Source: Cyanophora paradoxa
Lineage: Eukaryota > Glaucocystophyceae > Cyanophorales > Cyanophoraceae
Reading direction: 5' to 3'
NCBI GenBank assembly: GCA_004431415.1
Contig: QPMI01000412.1
Location: 62,001 to 126,000 of the forward strand
DNA length: 64,000 nt
Position 1 is the first letter of the stretch. Each line of letters opens with the position of its first letter. The notes below the pieces were generated by a model. The model was not told where the DNA came from, made no database searches, and saw nothing but the letters and a program-made list of their open reading frames with translations. Both the position numbers and the translations under genes were made by a program. Positions 10,546 to 23,400 of this stretch are shown here, in pieces.

Positions 10546-11459
10546 CACAGCGCTTGATAGCTCGCCTATAGCGCGCGCTGTACATGTGCGGCCTCGGCAG
10601 CGGCCGCGGCGCTGGCAATTTGCGGTCTGTGGCCGCATCCGCCACGCAATGCTCGGTGCGCGCGCCGTAGCCCACTAGCTCTCGCTTTGCGCCGAAAGAG
10701 GATGCCCTCGCAGGTATCGATTCCTGGGGCCCGGTCCTGGCCCTGGGACAGAGGCGCCGCGGCCCTGCCGATGCTTCAAGGCTTTGAAGTCCTCGCCGCT
10801 GCCCGCTCGCCGCTGCCCGCTCGCCGCTGCCCGCTCGCCGCTCGCCGCGCGATGCTCTTAATGCTCCCTGCCGCAGTGTGCCACCCGGCCCGGCGGCCGG
10901 CGGCCGGGTTCCTGACTTGCGCAGCGCGGTGGCTCCCAGGCCCGGGCTCAAGGGGCCGCCGCACGATTCTCCAGATCTAGAGAGCTGTGGTGCCTAAACG
11001 CTCGCGCTTCTCGCCCGCCCTCCCGACTCTCTCGCGCAGATTGCTGCCCGATATGCCACTCCCCCGGGGCGGCGTCGGAATGGAAGGAAGGCCCGGTACG
11101 GGGCAGGAACGCGCTCCTCCAAGCTCCGCCACCGCTCCCCCCCCCCCCCTTCCCCTCCCCCTCCCCCTCCCCCCTCCCCCCCGCGCACTCGACGCCATAC
11201 CCCTCGTCGCCGTACCCCTAGGTCTCTGCGGATCTCGTACCCGTCTCGCGTCCTTGTACCCCCTCCACGTCGCAATCCGGACACGTGATCCCCCAACGCG
11301 TACGGGCGGTCCGGGGTCTCGGCGAGAACGGGCCTTAGATCCCGGAGGGTGAAGCTTAGTCAGCCCGTGGGCGCCGGAGCTCAGTCTGAGCCGCCCACAC
11401 TTCAGCCTACCGTATGTTTAGTAGTAGTTCTATTCGAAATTTAAAGAGCTATTCGGTAT
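10546..11459. other. Spacer with simple repeats
   Basis: Bases 10795-10850 hold tandem GCCCGCTCGCCGCT-type units and 11135-11180 a C-rich CCCCCTCCCCCT tract. From 11385 to 11460 the sequence becomes AT-richer at the 3' side of the next (minus-strand) gene. No supported gene. Confidence 0.5.
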
Positions 11460-13303
11460 CTAGGGCTTCGCCGCTGCGCTAGTGCTTGCGCCCCAGCGGG
11501 CGGCGGCGGCGGCGGCGGCGGCGGCGGACTCGGGGGAGGCGGCGGCGCCGGCGGAGGCGGCGGCCTCGGCGGCGGCGGCGGCCTCGCGCAGCGCGGCGGC
11601 CTCCGTCGCGAGGTCGGCCGCCGCGCAGCCCTGCGCGGCGCTCCGCAGCACGGGGACCGCCTCGGCCGCCGCCTGCAGCCGCTCCGCGTCGGCGCGGGGC
11701 GCGCGCGGGGCGCGCGGGGCGGGCGGGGCGGGGGCGGGGCGGGGACGGGCGCGCACGGTGGGCTGGCTCGGGGCAGGGCGCGGGCGGCGCGGAGGGCGGC
11801 CTCGGCGGCGCGGCCCCAGGCGGCGCGACGGGCGGCGGGGTCCGAGGCCGGCAGCGCCTTGGCAAAGTGGACGAGCACCGCCGCGTAGGGCAGGCCGTCG
11901 GCCCCACGCGCGCCGCCAGCGCCGCCAGCGCCTGCTCGTGCAGCGCCGCCGCCGCCGCCGCCTCCCGCGCGCCGCCAGCGCCGCCGCGATGCGGCCCTGC
12001 AGGAGCGCCGACTCGGCGGTGCCGGCCCCGCCTCCGGGTCGCTTCTCCACCGCCGCCAGCACCCGCCGGTACGTCGCTTCGGCCTCCGCCGGGCGGCCCT
12101 GCGGCGGGCGTCAGACAGGCCGCGGCGCGCCCGAGGGAAACGGGCGTCTGACCAGGGCGCGCTGGGTGTCGGCGATGGCGATGAGTATGGGGTCGAGGGA
12201 GGGGTCCTCGCGGGGCGTGCTCCGCTCCTCCGTCTCGAAGGAGTACACGCGCTGCTGGGCGCGGAGCGCGGCCGCGGGGTCGCCCCGCTGGAGCGCCAGC
12301 TGGGCGAGCTTCTGGAGGCGGAGGCGGATGGCGAGGGGCGAGGCGGTCTGCGGGCGGGCGCGGACGACGCGGAGGGACTCCTCGACGAGCCCCTCGGCCT
12401 CGGGGAAGCGGCCCTGGGCCTGGAGGCAGAGGGCGAGCTGGTAGAGGCTCTGCGCGATGTGGGGGTGGTCGGGGTGCAGCGCCACCCGCCGCACCCCCAG
12501 CGCCTCGCGGTGCATCGCCTCCGCCCGCCCGAACTCCCGCCGCAGGATCAGCAGCGACCCGAGGTTGAACATCACCGACGCGGCCGTGTTCGAGTCCCGC
12601 CCGTCGTTCTCGATGTAGAGCGCCAGCGCCCGCTCGTACGCCCGCTCCGCCGGCCCGTCCCGCCGCTGCCGCTTGCAAACCTCTGCGCGCGCGCGTCAGC
12701 GGGAGGCCGCGCGGGGCGCGGCGCGGCGCGGGCGCGCCTGCGAGGTTGTTGTAGCTGGCCGGGACGCGGGGGTCGAGCCGGGGGAAGCTCTTCTCCGCCT
12801 CCTCGCACGCCCGCTCGAACAGCCGCTCCGCCTCCGCCAGCCGCCCCTGCGCGCCCGTCTCGCGCCGCCGGCGCGCCAGCGCGACCAAGCGGCGCACCGC
12901 CTTCGCCTCCTCCTGGCCCTTCTGACTGTACAGCAGCCAGCGCGCGTCGGGGCTCATGCTAGCTAGCTCCGCCGCCACGTCGAACTCCTCATCCTGCTCC
13001 TGGCCCGCCTGCTTCTTGTCGGCGTGCGCCCGCTGGACCGTGCTGCCGCGCACGCGTACGGCGTCACGCACGGGCCCGGGGCCGCGGGCGCGCAGGCGCT
13101 CACCTCATCGCGCCCCATCCCGCGACGGCCGCCGCGAGCACCGCCAGCGAGCGTCGCAGCGCGACGTCGGAGCTGCTGCTTGCTGCTGCGTGCGAGCTGC
13201 TCGCCCGCGCGCTCGCGCCCGCGGCCGAAGTCACCGCTTGCCTCCACCCCACAGCCGGCTCGTAAAGCGCCGTAAGGGAACGCGCGAGACGCCTCGCCGC
13301 CAT
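11460..13303 (-). CDS. TPR-repeat protein with organelle-targeting-like N-terminus
   Basis: The start at 13303 gives MAARRLARSLTALYEP, an Arg-rich amphipathic leader followed by a hydrophobic LAVLAAAVAGWG stretch; this suggests mitochondrial or plastid targeting with a membrane anchor. The first intron (GTGAGC...GGCAG) joins GWGAMS to TVQRAHADKK. Downstream are kinesin-light-chain-like TPRs: AERLFERACEEAEKSFP, AYERALALYIEN, AEAMHREALGVRRVALHPDH, and LYQLALCLQAQGRFPEAEGL. Intron 12683-12737 appears to be GC-AG. Beyond about 12060 the frame must shift about three times in G/C runs (ALHEQALAALAARVG, YAAVLVHFAKALPAS, then an Ala-rich tail), suggesting base-call indels or a decayed 3' end. The function is protein-protein interaction, with the partner unknown. 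The stop used is TAG at 11460-11462; the terminal frame is uncertain. Confidence 0.65.
12683..12737 (-). other. Candidate GC-AG intron
   Basis: In the TPR gene, ASYNNLA must join EVCKRQRRDG. The only in-phase solution seen starts AG|GCGCGCC and ends GCGCAG, with GCTGACG before the acceptor. No GT donor preserves the frame. Confidence 0.5.
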
Positions 13304-13719
13304 CTTCTCTCTGCGAACGAAGCGCCGATCCCAACCCCTGGTATCCCCTGAGCCGTGCCGGCGTCTTCTCCAGCAAGCACATAGAGCAGCCGTACTGCAC
13401 AGCGCAGACAACCGCAGCTATTAGCAGCAGGCACTCCAGCTCCCGGAGCGCACACGAAATCTCGGACTCTTACGTGGAGCATACGCGGCCGCAGGCAGCG
13501 AAGAGCGCGCCATCTTCGATCTGCCGCGCGTCTGACGCGGCCTGAGGCCTCGAAGATAGTGAGCATTAAGCACGCGCACGCTTGGCGACATTGCGAGCGG
13601 TCAGCCCCTCGAATCCGGTCCTCGGGGCGTTCTGAAGCGCTCTAGCAAGCTTACATCTGTATTTCCAGCTCCCTGCACCCTGTCTGGCTGAAAGCGCGGC
13701 GGGCTTGAGGTGACGAGCC
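13304..13719. promoter_or_regulatory. Divergent promoter region between TPR and SERINC genes
   Basis: The 416 bp lie between two start codons pointing apart, so both promoters and 5' UTRs should be here. I see no clear TATA box. GC content drops modestly relative to the flanking exons. Confidence 0.4.
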
Positions 13720-15739
13720 ATGCTGCCACTCTTGCTGAGCCTGTGCTCCGTCCCCGCGGCCGCGTGCTGCGTGGGATGGACGTGCTCGATGTGCGGCTTT
13801 GCTTTCAAGATGACGCAGTCCATATGTAGTCGCCTCGGGTCTGCGACCTCGGTCTCTTGCGCGTCCGCACCCGAGCCCTGAGCGCCGCCGCAGGTACCTC
13901 GGCATCTTCGTGTTCAGCATGCTGCTCTCGTGGGTGATGCGCGACTACGGCGCGAGCGCCCTCGCCTGGATCCCGCAGCTCAGTGCGCCCGCCCGCGCCC
14001 TCGCGCTTCCCTCGCCGGCGCTGACGGCCATGCAGGCGACGCCTGTAAGACCGTCGTCTGCTTCGGGAAGATGGTCCGCGCGCCGGCCCCCGCGCCCCCC
14101 TCGCCGCGCCGCGCCGCGCCGAGCCGGCGGCAGGCCGTCTTCCGCATCGGGTTCACGAGCCTTCTCTTCCACGGGACGCACTTCCTGCTGCTGCTGGGGG
14201 TGGACAGCAAGCGGGACTGGCGCGCGCACGTGCAGAACCACTGGTGGGGATCCAAGGCCTTCGTCTGGGTCTCCATCCTGGTCTGCACCTTCCTCATGCC
14301 CAACTCCGTCTTCGTCGTCTACGGTGCGCGCCCGCCGCCGCCGCCGCTGCGCGCTCTCGCTCGGGCCGACGCCGTCGCGCGCGTGCACAGCGGAGATGGC
14401 GCGCTGGGGCGCGGGGCTCTTCATCCTGCTGCAGCTGGTCCTGCTGCTGGACTTCGCGTACAGCTGGAACCGGGCGTGGGCCGAGAAGGAGAGCCCCGCC
14501 TGGTACGCCGCCATCCTCGTCGCCTGCCTCGCCCTCCTCGGCGGCGCCCTCGCCCTCATCGTCCTCATGTATGTGCGTCCGCCCGGTCCCCCCCCCCCCC
14601 CCCCCCCCCCCCCGCCCTGGTCCCTCGCTCCCGCGGGGGCGCCCCGGCCCTGGCCGACGCCCGTCCCCCGCCTTCCCTTCCCGCAGGTGTCGTTCACGGG
14701 GCGGGAGTACTGCGGGCTCTTCTCGGGGTACATCACGGTGTGCCTGGTGCTGGGCGTCGGGTACACGTTCGCCTCGTGCCTGAAGGTCGTCGAGCACGGC
14801 GCGCTCCTCCCGTCGGCCGTCATCTTCGCCTACTGCGCGTACCTCTGCTGGGCCGCCGTCCTCAGCGTCCCCGCCGACGACTACCGCTCGGCTTGCATCA
14901 CCTTCTCCGTCCGCGGCGCGCCCCAGACCTACGAGATCGTCCTCGTGCGCCCCGCCCCGCCACGCCACGCCCCGCCCCGCCCGCCGGCGCGGCATCTCCG
15001 CTGAGGGCGGGACAGGGCGCGCTCTTCACGTTCGTGTCGGTGGCGCGGAGCACCTTCGCCGCCTCGTCGCGCTCACAGGACATCGTGCGCCCGCTCGCCC
15101 GCCCGCGCCGCCTCCGCCTCCGCCCCGCCCGCCCTGACGTCCTCCCGCCCGCCCAGATCGGGACGGGCGGGGGCCGGCGGGCGGCGGCTGTGCCGGATAT
15201 GGCGGGCCCTGCGCCGGCGACGATGGTGGGGGACGACCACTCGGAGGAGGAGGACGAGGAGGCCGGGGAGGGCGCGGGCACCGGCTACAGGCGAGCGCCC
15301 CCTCGCCCCCGCCCCCCGCCCCCGGCCCCCTCGCCCCGCCCAACGCGCCCCGGCAGCTACGCCTTCTTTCACTTCACGTTCCTCCTGGCCTCGGCCTACG
15401 TGGCCATGCTCATGTCCAACTGGTCCTTCGAGGGCGACTCGGCCTACACCATCGACCGCGGCTGGGTCTCCGTCTGGGTCAAGGCGCGCAATCCTAGGCC
15501 TCACGCCCGCCCCGCCCTGCCGCTGCTGAGGGCGGCGGGGGCGGCGGCCGCAGGTGGGCTCCATGGTCGCCGCCTCGCTCCTCTACATATGGTCCCTCTT
15601 CGCCCCGCTCCTCTTCCCCGACCGCGACTTCGGTCACGGACCGTCCGCCCTCCGCCCCCGCCGCCCCCGCCGCCCCGGCCGCGCGCGCCTCTGATCGCGA
15701 CGCCCCGCCCGCAGCTCATCCGTCACCTACTCCATCTAG
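13720..15739 (+). CDS. SERINC-family (serine incorporator/TMS1) membrane protein
   Basis: About ten predicted transmembrane helices. The start MLPLLLSLCSVPAAACC leads into the Cys-rich N-terminus typical of the family. An intron joins ICSRLG to YLGIFVFSMLLSWVMRDYG (TM1). Further exons give FRIGFTSLLFHGTHFLLLLG, ILVCTFLMPNSVFVVYG, ARWGAGLFILLQLVLLLDFA, YCGLFSGYITVCLVLGVGYT, an acidic loop (DDHSEEEDEEAGEG), then AFFHFTFLLASAYVAMLMSN and the family C-terminal signature with VSVWVK, SLLYIWSLFAPLLFPDRDF and an end SSVTYSI (stop TAG 15737-15739). Known members are lipid-scrambling or serine-lipid-related membrane proteins. All recognisable regions are present and in order. Introns use GTGCGC donors and are C-rich. 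Confidence 0.85.
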
Positions 15740-17492
15740 GTCGAGGCAGCGCCGTGCCTCCGGCTTCCCGCGCCGCCCTCGCCCTCTTGCCCTCCGCACT
15801 CCCCGCTGCGATCGCGATCGGCTCTCATTTCACGAAGGAAACATCGGCTTTAATTTGATAGCTGTTTCAACTTTCAAGGTAGCTCGGCTTCTTTGTCCAC
15901 CTCAGGATTTTGTGTGCTTGCCTAGATTTTCTCTCTATGAAAGTTCCGTTTGCACAGGAGAGACAGTCTCTTCTGCATCTCGGTCTAGAAAACGCTACAC
16001 CTGAAACATGTACAGCTTCCAATTCTCCTCTTCGGGCCGCTGAGGCTCGTATACGTAAAGAATCAGTAGCAGCTGAAATGAAGCTTCGAATTCGAGAACC
16101 CGCTGTCCGCCTGAGGACCGCCTCCCGCGGGCCGCGGCCCGCGGGCCGAACTCGGAAATGCCATGATGAGCTGGAGCCTCGGAGGTTTTCAAAACCAGTT
16201 ATCGATCAACTGCTCGATGGGGCCCGCAGCTGCGGGCCTGCATGCTGCAGTGGCCCTGCACGTTGCCCAAGCTCAGCCCAACTTGCCCTCCAGAAGGGGC
16301 GGTATGCCCTCTGGAAGCGCCGTTTTCGGACTTTTTTTACGTCTTCGGTTTCACATGAGGCTTCTTCGAACTCGAGATCTAGATAAGGTTCCAACTTCAA
16401 CTCTAACTGTACATGTATATACGTACATGGCAGCTACAGAAGTGCGAGTTCGCACAGGCCAGGTGACAACCACTGACAAGGATATCGATCGGACAGGACA
16501 GGCCGCATGCGCAGACCGGGCCGGGGCCGCGCGCTTCGAGCCGGACGGCCGCGCGGCGGGCTCTTTACCCGGCAGAGCCCAAAGCAGAATATATTAATTA
16601 GCTATAGAGTGCGTATACGTACGCGTGCACGTGGGCGCGCAGCTGCGCTTGTACAGTGCGCATGCCGGCGCCGCGCGCAGCGCGCGCGCGCGCGGCGCCG
16701 GCGCGCGGTCGACGTCTGGATCTGCGAGCATGTGCGCATGCGCGTGTACGTGTGCATTCGCACCTGCCGCCTACGTTTTCGATAATTTCTGTGCTGCATG
16801 GCCGTGCGCGCGGCCGCGCGCATTCGATCAAATTCGCTGCGCTGGCCAAACACAAATTTCGATACCCCGGCAGGGACACCCGCTTGTCGATTGTGGGCAG
16901 GCCTGTGTCCGATCTCCGTAAGATCGCTCCGCGTGCATATGCGTACGCATATGCAGCTTGCAGCGATGCGCGTGCACGTGCACCGCCGTCCGGCCGCCGC
17001 ATCGCGCGCGGCGAGCCCGCGCCTGCGAGATCGCCAAGTCGGATCTGCAGCCACTGGGCCGCAGGCCCGAGGCCCACTGGGCCAGTGCGCGCCCGGCCCA
17101 GTTCTGCGGAGCGAGCCGGCGAGCGCGGAACGGCGGCGGTGCGCGCCTGCGCACTGGATCGGAAGCTCCGGCGCGCGGGAGCAGGCGCGCGGCAGGGACA
17201 GAGCACGGACTCTCCGGGAGCAGGCCGGCAGGGGCGGGAACAGCAGGCGATCCACGTGCCTTGAGCGCCCTACGCGTCCGACGCGTACGCCCGCGCATCG
17301 GTAGCGCGATAGAGCGCCCTACGCGTACGCGTCCGACGCCCGCGCATCGATAGCGCGTCGCGCGCGGTGACAAGTGGCGCGCGCCAGGCCTAGGTCGGTT
17401 GTGCACGCAGACTCTGCTTCGTACGCGGGCGAACGCGGCCTGAGGTCGGCGAGGGCGCCTGATTCTCGGGGGAGACATCGACTTCGATATCG
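15740..17492. other. Long spacer with CG-alternating palindromes and a tandem repeat
   Basis: No supported gene. 15800-16400 is AT-richer. 16600-17400 is full of ACGCGT, TACGTA, GCGCGC and CATATG palindromes with alternating purine-pyrimidine character. An imperfect direct repeat of roughly 55-60 bp (core GCGCCCTACGCGT...CCGCGCATCG) spans about 17267-17365, just upstream of the next gene. The segment 16900-17492 may contain that gene's promoter. Confidence 0.5.
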
Positions 17493-20400
17493 ATGGCGGG
17501 CGCCGGCGCGCTGGCGGCCGCGGCGGTCGCGGCGCTGGCGGCGTTGGGCGCGTCACGGGCGGCCTGCACGCTGCTCCACGAGTGGGGCCACCTCGCCGCC
17601 GCCCTTCTGCTCGCCTCCCTCCGCGGCTCCTACGCCCTCGCGGGTTTGCGTCCCGTCCTCGAGTTCCCAGCCAGAAGCTCCCGCTTTAATTTCGATGGAT
17701 TTCCCTCCCCTCGCTCCCCATTCCTGATTCGATCCGCCGTCCTCCCTCAGGCGTGCGTGAGGGCGTGCTGACGTCCGGCAACCTGCGGGGAAACCGCGGC
17801 CTCCGCTGGTGGCTCCACCTCGCCTCCCTCGGCGCCTTCGGATCCGTGGGCCTCCCCGCGAAGAAGGGGGAAGAGAAGGGCCCGGAGGCGGCGTGCGCGC
17901 AAGTGGAGGTGCGGCTGCGGGGCGGGCCCCTGGCCCCGGCCGAGCGCGCTGCGGTCGAGCTCGCCGGTCTCGCCGCGAGCCTCGCCGCCCTCGCCGCCGC
18001 CGCCGCCCTCCCCGCGCTCCCCGACTCCCCGCTCCTCGCCGGTGCGCATGCGCGCCCCGCCTCCCTCCTCCGCTCGCGTCTCCGCCCGCGCGCGCGATCG
18101 CGGGCGGGGCGGGGTGGTGCAGCGGTGCGGCTAGGGGCGGTGCTGGGCGCCGGGGAGGTGCTGGCCGGCGCCGTGGCGAGCGACCTCTTCCATGCGCTGC
18201 GGCCGGCCCCGGGCCGCTTCCTCTGCGGAAACTTCGGTGCCCTCGTCCGCCGCTCCCTCGTTCGCTCCCCGCCCCGCCCCCGCCGGCCTCCCCGCCGCCG
18301 CCCGCTGACGTCGGCTTTACTTGTTTCGCAGGACGAGTGGGGATACGTGTAAGAGCCCGGCCCCCGCGCGGCCCGCCGGGGCGCCCGCCCCTCACGGCAG
18401 CCGCGCGCGCAGGCCGAGCTGGCTGTGGGGCATGCTCCAGTACATGATCCAGGCGGGTCCCGTCCCCTCCCGCCCCCGACGCCCCGCCCCGCCCCGCCCC
18501 GCGGCGCCGTGGGAGGCGGGAGAGACCGGGCGTGATGGGGCGGGGCGCGGGCAGGTGACGATGGTGCGGGGCGGGCAGGCCGGCGGCCTCGTCACGTTCG
18601 TCTCCAGCGGTCCCCACGACCTCCGCGGCATCCGGTACCCCCGACCCCTCTCCCTCCCCCCGCCCCGCTCCCCTCCCTTGACGCTGCGCTGCCAGGGAGC
18701 GGGTGGTGAACGGGAAGCGGACGGACCTGGGTGTGGTGCTCGTGCGCGCGATGCGGCGGCTCCTAGCCGTGCACGCCGTGCGGGCGTGCCTGCGGCGGCG
18801 CAACCCGTCCCCCGCCGTCCTCTGCATGGGCCACACGCGCTTCGCCACGTCGAGCTTCCCCGCCGTGGGCGAGACGCACCCGCACCAGTGGCTGCCCCGC
18901 CGCGACGTCGCCCACTGGGCCTTCCACCCCGCCGAGGGCGCCTTCCGCCGCACCGAGCGCTCCGCCGAGGCCCGCCCCGCCCCTCGAACGCCCGGCAGCC
19001 GCCTCTTCGAATTCTGACCCTTCCCTCGCGCGCGCGCAGATCTACATCGTGCGCGCCGGCCGCGGAAATCCAGCGTCGCCCCGCGCTCGCGCCCGCTGAT
19101 CGCGAGGCCCCGGCCCCTCCCCCGCGCAGACGCACAACGGGGACTTCGACTTCTACGACGCCTTCGGCAAGGACCAGACCTACGAGAACGTGCGCGCTTC
19201 CCGTGCCCCGGTCCCGGCTCGGCCTAGGCTCGCGCGCCGGGCTTACTTACGTGCGCCGGCGGCAGATCGGGCTGTGGCTGGAGAAGGTGCACGGGCACGC
19301 GAACCTCGCGAAGGGGGACAGCCCGAAGATCGCCGGCATGGTGGACCTCCTCGCCACCCAGGGCCTCTGGCCCGCCTCCGTCAAGCTCGTCCGCCCCGAC
19401 CCGCCCCGCCCCGCCCTGTCCAGCCCCCTCCAGTTCCTCCTGCTCAGGCGCGCCCCCGCCCCCAGGCGTACTACACGGAGATCTCGTACGGGCTGGACGC
19501 CGTGTTCGAGGGGGGCAAGGTGGCCCGCGACTCGCCCTCGGCCGCCCCGCCCGACTCCGACTTCAAGGCACGCCCACGCCCCGCCCCGCCCCGCTCCGGA
19601 TCCCTCTCCTGAGACCTTTGCAGGCGGTGGCGGACGTCTTTGAGGCACTCTTCGAGAAGCACGCGCGGGCCCTCGCCAAGGGTCCGCGCCCCCTCCCCTC
19701 CGCCCCGTCCCGCCCGGCTGATCGGACGAACGTTCGTCGGGCAGACGCGTACGTGGCGGGACGGCTGGGCCGCTCGCTGCGGGGGCTGGAGGCGGGCGGG
19801 CGGGCGGGCCCCGCCCTCGTCGCCTTCTTGCAGGCGGCGCTGCGCGAGCTGGAGGCGCGCGCCCTCGAGCTGCGCCTCCTGAGCGGCGCCGACGGTGAGG
19901 CGCGGCGGCGCTTCGCGGCGGCGGCCGTGGAGGCCTTCGTCTGCAACGACATCTACACCGCCACGCGCGCCTTCCTCCACCACGCCCGCGGCTCCTTCGG
20001 GTGCGCACGCCGCGCGCAGCGCGCAGCGGCGCGTGTGTATCCTCTTCGATTCGATCCGAGCCGCCCGCGCGCGCGCAGGCTCGTGGTGGGGTCGGCGCTG
20101 GAGGAGGGGGCGGTGGTGGTGAGCGCGCGGGGCCAGCCGATGTCCGTCGCGTACAGCCCGGAGGCCTCGGTCGTGCTCTTCGGGTCGGAGCACGCGGCGC
20201 TGAAGGTGCCGTTCGGGGCGGGCAAGCCCGGGGCGCCGGAGTTCCGGTACGACCTGGACGAGGTGCGGGGCGAGGTCATCGAGGTCCGCCTCGCCGACAT
20301 GCCGCGCCTCCGCCTCCTCCGCCGCCTCTCCACCGCCCTCGCCCTCGACGGCCCAACCGCCCCCGCCGCTGAGGGCAGCCGCCGGGGGCGCCCGGGGCGC

Positions 20401-23400
20401 ACCCTCTCCGCCACGGACCTAGAGGAGGGCCTCGCCGCCGCGCCGGTCGCCGCCCTCGCCGCCCTCCGCAAGACCGGCTCCCTCGCCGGCCTCTCCGCGG
20501 CGGCGGCGGGCAAGCTGAAGGCGGCCGGGGGCGGGGGTGCCTCGGGCTCGTCGCTAGAGCCTGAGAGCGGGACGGAGCGCTGGGTGGAGCTCGAGGACGG
20601 CGACGCGACCTCCCTCGCCCACTCCGCCTACACCGCGTGCGCCCCCCTTTCTCAGCTTCCGCCCGCCCCTTTCTAAGCTTCCCTCCCAGGGCCTCCAAGC
20701 TCTCGCGGGCGGCGAGCGTTCACGTGGTGCCCAAGGGCGCGGGGGCGGCCGGGGGCGGCGGCGGCGGCGGAGGCGAGTGGGAGTTCTGCCGGGCGCGGGT
20801 GACGGGGGGCGGCTTCCCCGTGGTGCAGCCGAGCGGGGCGGCGATGCACCTGGGCGGGGACCTCTACATGCGGCACTACGCCCTCGCCACCGCCCGCGAG
20901 CTCCGCGGCCTCCCCGAGCTCCAGGTCCGTCTCGAAGCTAAGGACTCTGGCTTGCGGGCTCTGACCCGCGGCCGCGCCGCAGGCGACGCCGCGCTTCATC
21001 GACCTGCGCGGCAACGCGTACATCTCGCCGCTGCCGCCGCCGCCGCGGCCCGGGGCGGACATCGTGGGGGAGGACATCGCGGACATCGCCCGCGTGCTGA
21101 AGGCGATCCGCCTCGACTGGGCGGACGCCGGGGGGCACAACCGCCTCTCGGCCGCCAAGTTCGCCGAGCTGCTCCTCCGCCGCGCCCGCGAGCGGCGGGC
21201 CGGCGACGCCGCCAACAAGGTCGACCTCGTGGTCACTGTGCGCCGGCCGGGCCGGGCCGGGCCCCCCGGGCCCCTCGCCCCTGCGCCGCCGCCGCCCGCT
21301 GCGCGCCTCTCACGTCGGTGCGCGCAGGGGTGCGAGATCTCGCTGTGGATCGCGGAGAACTGGGTCTCCGACCTCAAGAAGTGCATGCCGAGCCTCACCG
21401 TCCTCGCCATCAGCGCCAACAAGGCCCGCCCCGCCCCGCCCCGCCCCGCCCCGCCCCACCCCGAGCCCCTCCATTTGGCTAAGGCGGCGGCTCCTGGCCC
21501 GGGCAGATCATCGACGTGTACGGGAGCAAGCGCGGGGAGAAGGCGGTGGCGGGGTCCGCCTTCTCGCGGCGGACGGCGGACCTCTCGGGGGCGGTGGGCC
21601 TCGCCGTGAGCCACAGCGGCAACACCTTCGCGACGACGCAGGCAACGCTGCTGCTGAAGGGCCTCACCGCCGGCCGCACCTTCTGCCTCGTCCGCAACAC
21701 GGACACCCTCATGTCCAGCATCGTGGGGCAGCGCCTGGACCGGAGCGCGCCGCGGTGCCCGTTCGTCTTCACGAACGGGGCCGGCTGGCGCCCCGCGGAG
21801 CCGAGCAGCGTGGCGGCCGCCGCCCTCCACCAGACCCTCACCGAGCTCCTCCTCTGCCTCGTCCGCCCCGCCCCGCCCCGCCCGCGCCGGCCCCTCTTCA
21901 GAGCTTGCCCGCTGATCCCCCGCCCTTCCCGCGCAGGTCTTCACGTTCGACAGCCTCTCCATCCACGAGCGGCCCTTCGGCATCGTGTGCGCGCACGCCT
22001 GCCGCCGCGGCCCGCCGCCCCGTGAATCCTGATCATAGCCCGCTGCTGCAGGACGAGCCCGACGGACGCGCACGCGCTGGACTCGCTGGCGCACACGACC
22101 GTCGAGAAGCACGTGCCCCTCATCACGGGCCGCACCGCCGCCGGCGCCCCCGCCACCGAGCCGGACCCCGAGCACCCGGCCCGCACGCGGCCCTCGGCGT
22201 ACCACGCGAAGCTGGTGGAGGCGGGGCGCCGCTGGGGCATGCACGTCATCGAGGCGCCCCTCGTCTGGGCCCTCGCCTCCCTCTACGTCTGGCTCTCCGT
22301 CTTCTTCGGCGTCTCCCTCTTCCGCGTCCTCCTCTCCGGCTACGACCACTGCTCCGGCGGCATCTGCGCCCCGGGCTACGGTCCGCCCCGCCCCGCCTCC
22401 CGCACATCTCTCTGCTTTCCCACTCCCCACTCCTCCGCAGGGCTCGACGGGCGCTACCAGTGGCTGCACCGCTTCCTGGACAGCTGGCTCTACGTCTGGT
22501 GCGTCCTGGCCTTCACACTCCTGCTCCGCCTCGTGCAGCGCCGCCCGCTCCTCGCCCGCCTCGGCCGCCGCACCGTCGTCGTCGGTGCGCGGCCAGCCGA
22601 GCCCAGCCCAGCCCAGCCTAGCCTGGCCTGAGCGGGGCCGGGCGGCAGGGGACGCGCCCTACGTGCACCAGTGCCTGGAGGCCTTCCTCTCCAAGCTCTT
22701 CGCCCTCTCCTACAGGTCCGCAAGCCCTCGGGCTCGGCCTCTCCTACAGGGATCGGCCCGACTGGCGGGGGGCGGGGCGGGGCGGGGCAGCATCGCGTCG
22801 GTGGACGTGCACGGGGGCAGCCCGGCGGACCACCTCGTGCACCGCTTCACCCACCGCGTGGCCCGCGGCGTCCTCCTCGCCGTCGGGCGCCCCGACGGCC
22901 GCGTGTGCGCCCTCACCAAGGCCGAGTCCTCCACCATGCTCTCCATCTGCCAGGCGAAGGTCCGATCCGCCCGCCCCCGCCCCCTCCCCCGCCCCCTTCT
23001 CCGAGGCCAGCTATCTGTCCCTGCCCCCACCCCCACCCCCGCCCCCGCTCCCGCCGCCTCCCTTCGTCTTGAGCGGGCGCGCTGACCGGTCCTTCTCCCC
23101 GCAGAGCATCCAGAACCTGGGCCGCTCCGGTGGCCCCGAGCTCGTCACTGTGCGTCCTCCTTTTTAAATCGGGCTCTAAATCTGAGGCCGGCGCTGACGG
23201 TGCGGGGCCGGGGGCAGATCGGGCACAACCCGTGGACGCACGAGCAGATGATCGACACGCGGATCGTGCTGCCGAGCGAGCGGGGCCAGTTCCTCTGCGA
23301 GGCCGTCTCGGGCCTCAAGAGCTACTACCGGCCCCGCCAGCGCGCCCCCTCCATCGTCGCCAGCCTCGGGAGCCTCGCGAAGCGGGCCGGCCTCTCCAAC

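Noticed and set aside
11479-13071. 530-codon minus-strand open frame over the TPR gene
   Set aside because: It reads through introns and switches into a Pro/Arg/Gly-rich frame; only its first part coincides with the real exons. Long open frames are expected by chance at this GC content.
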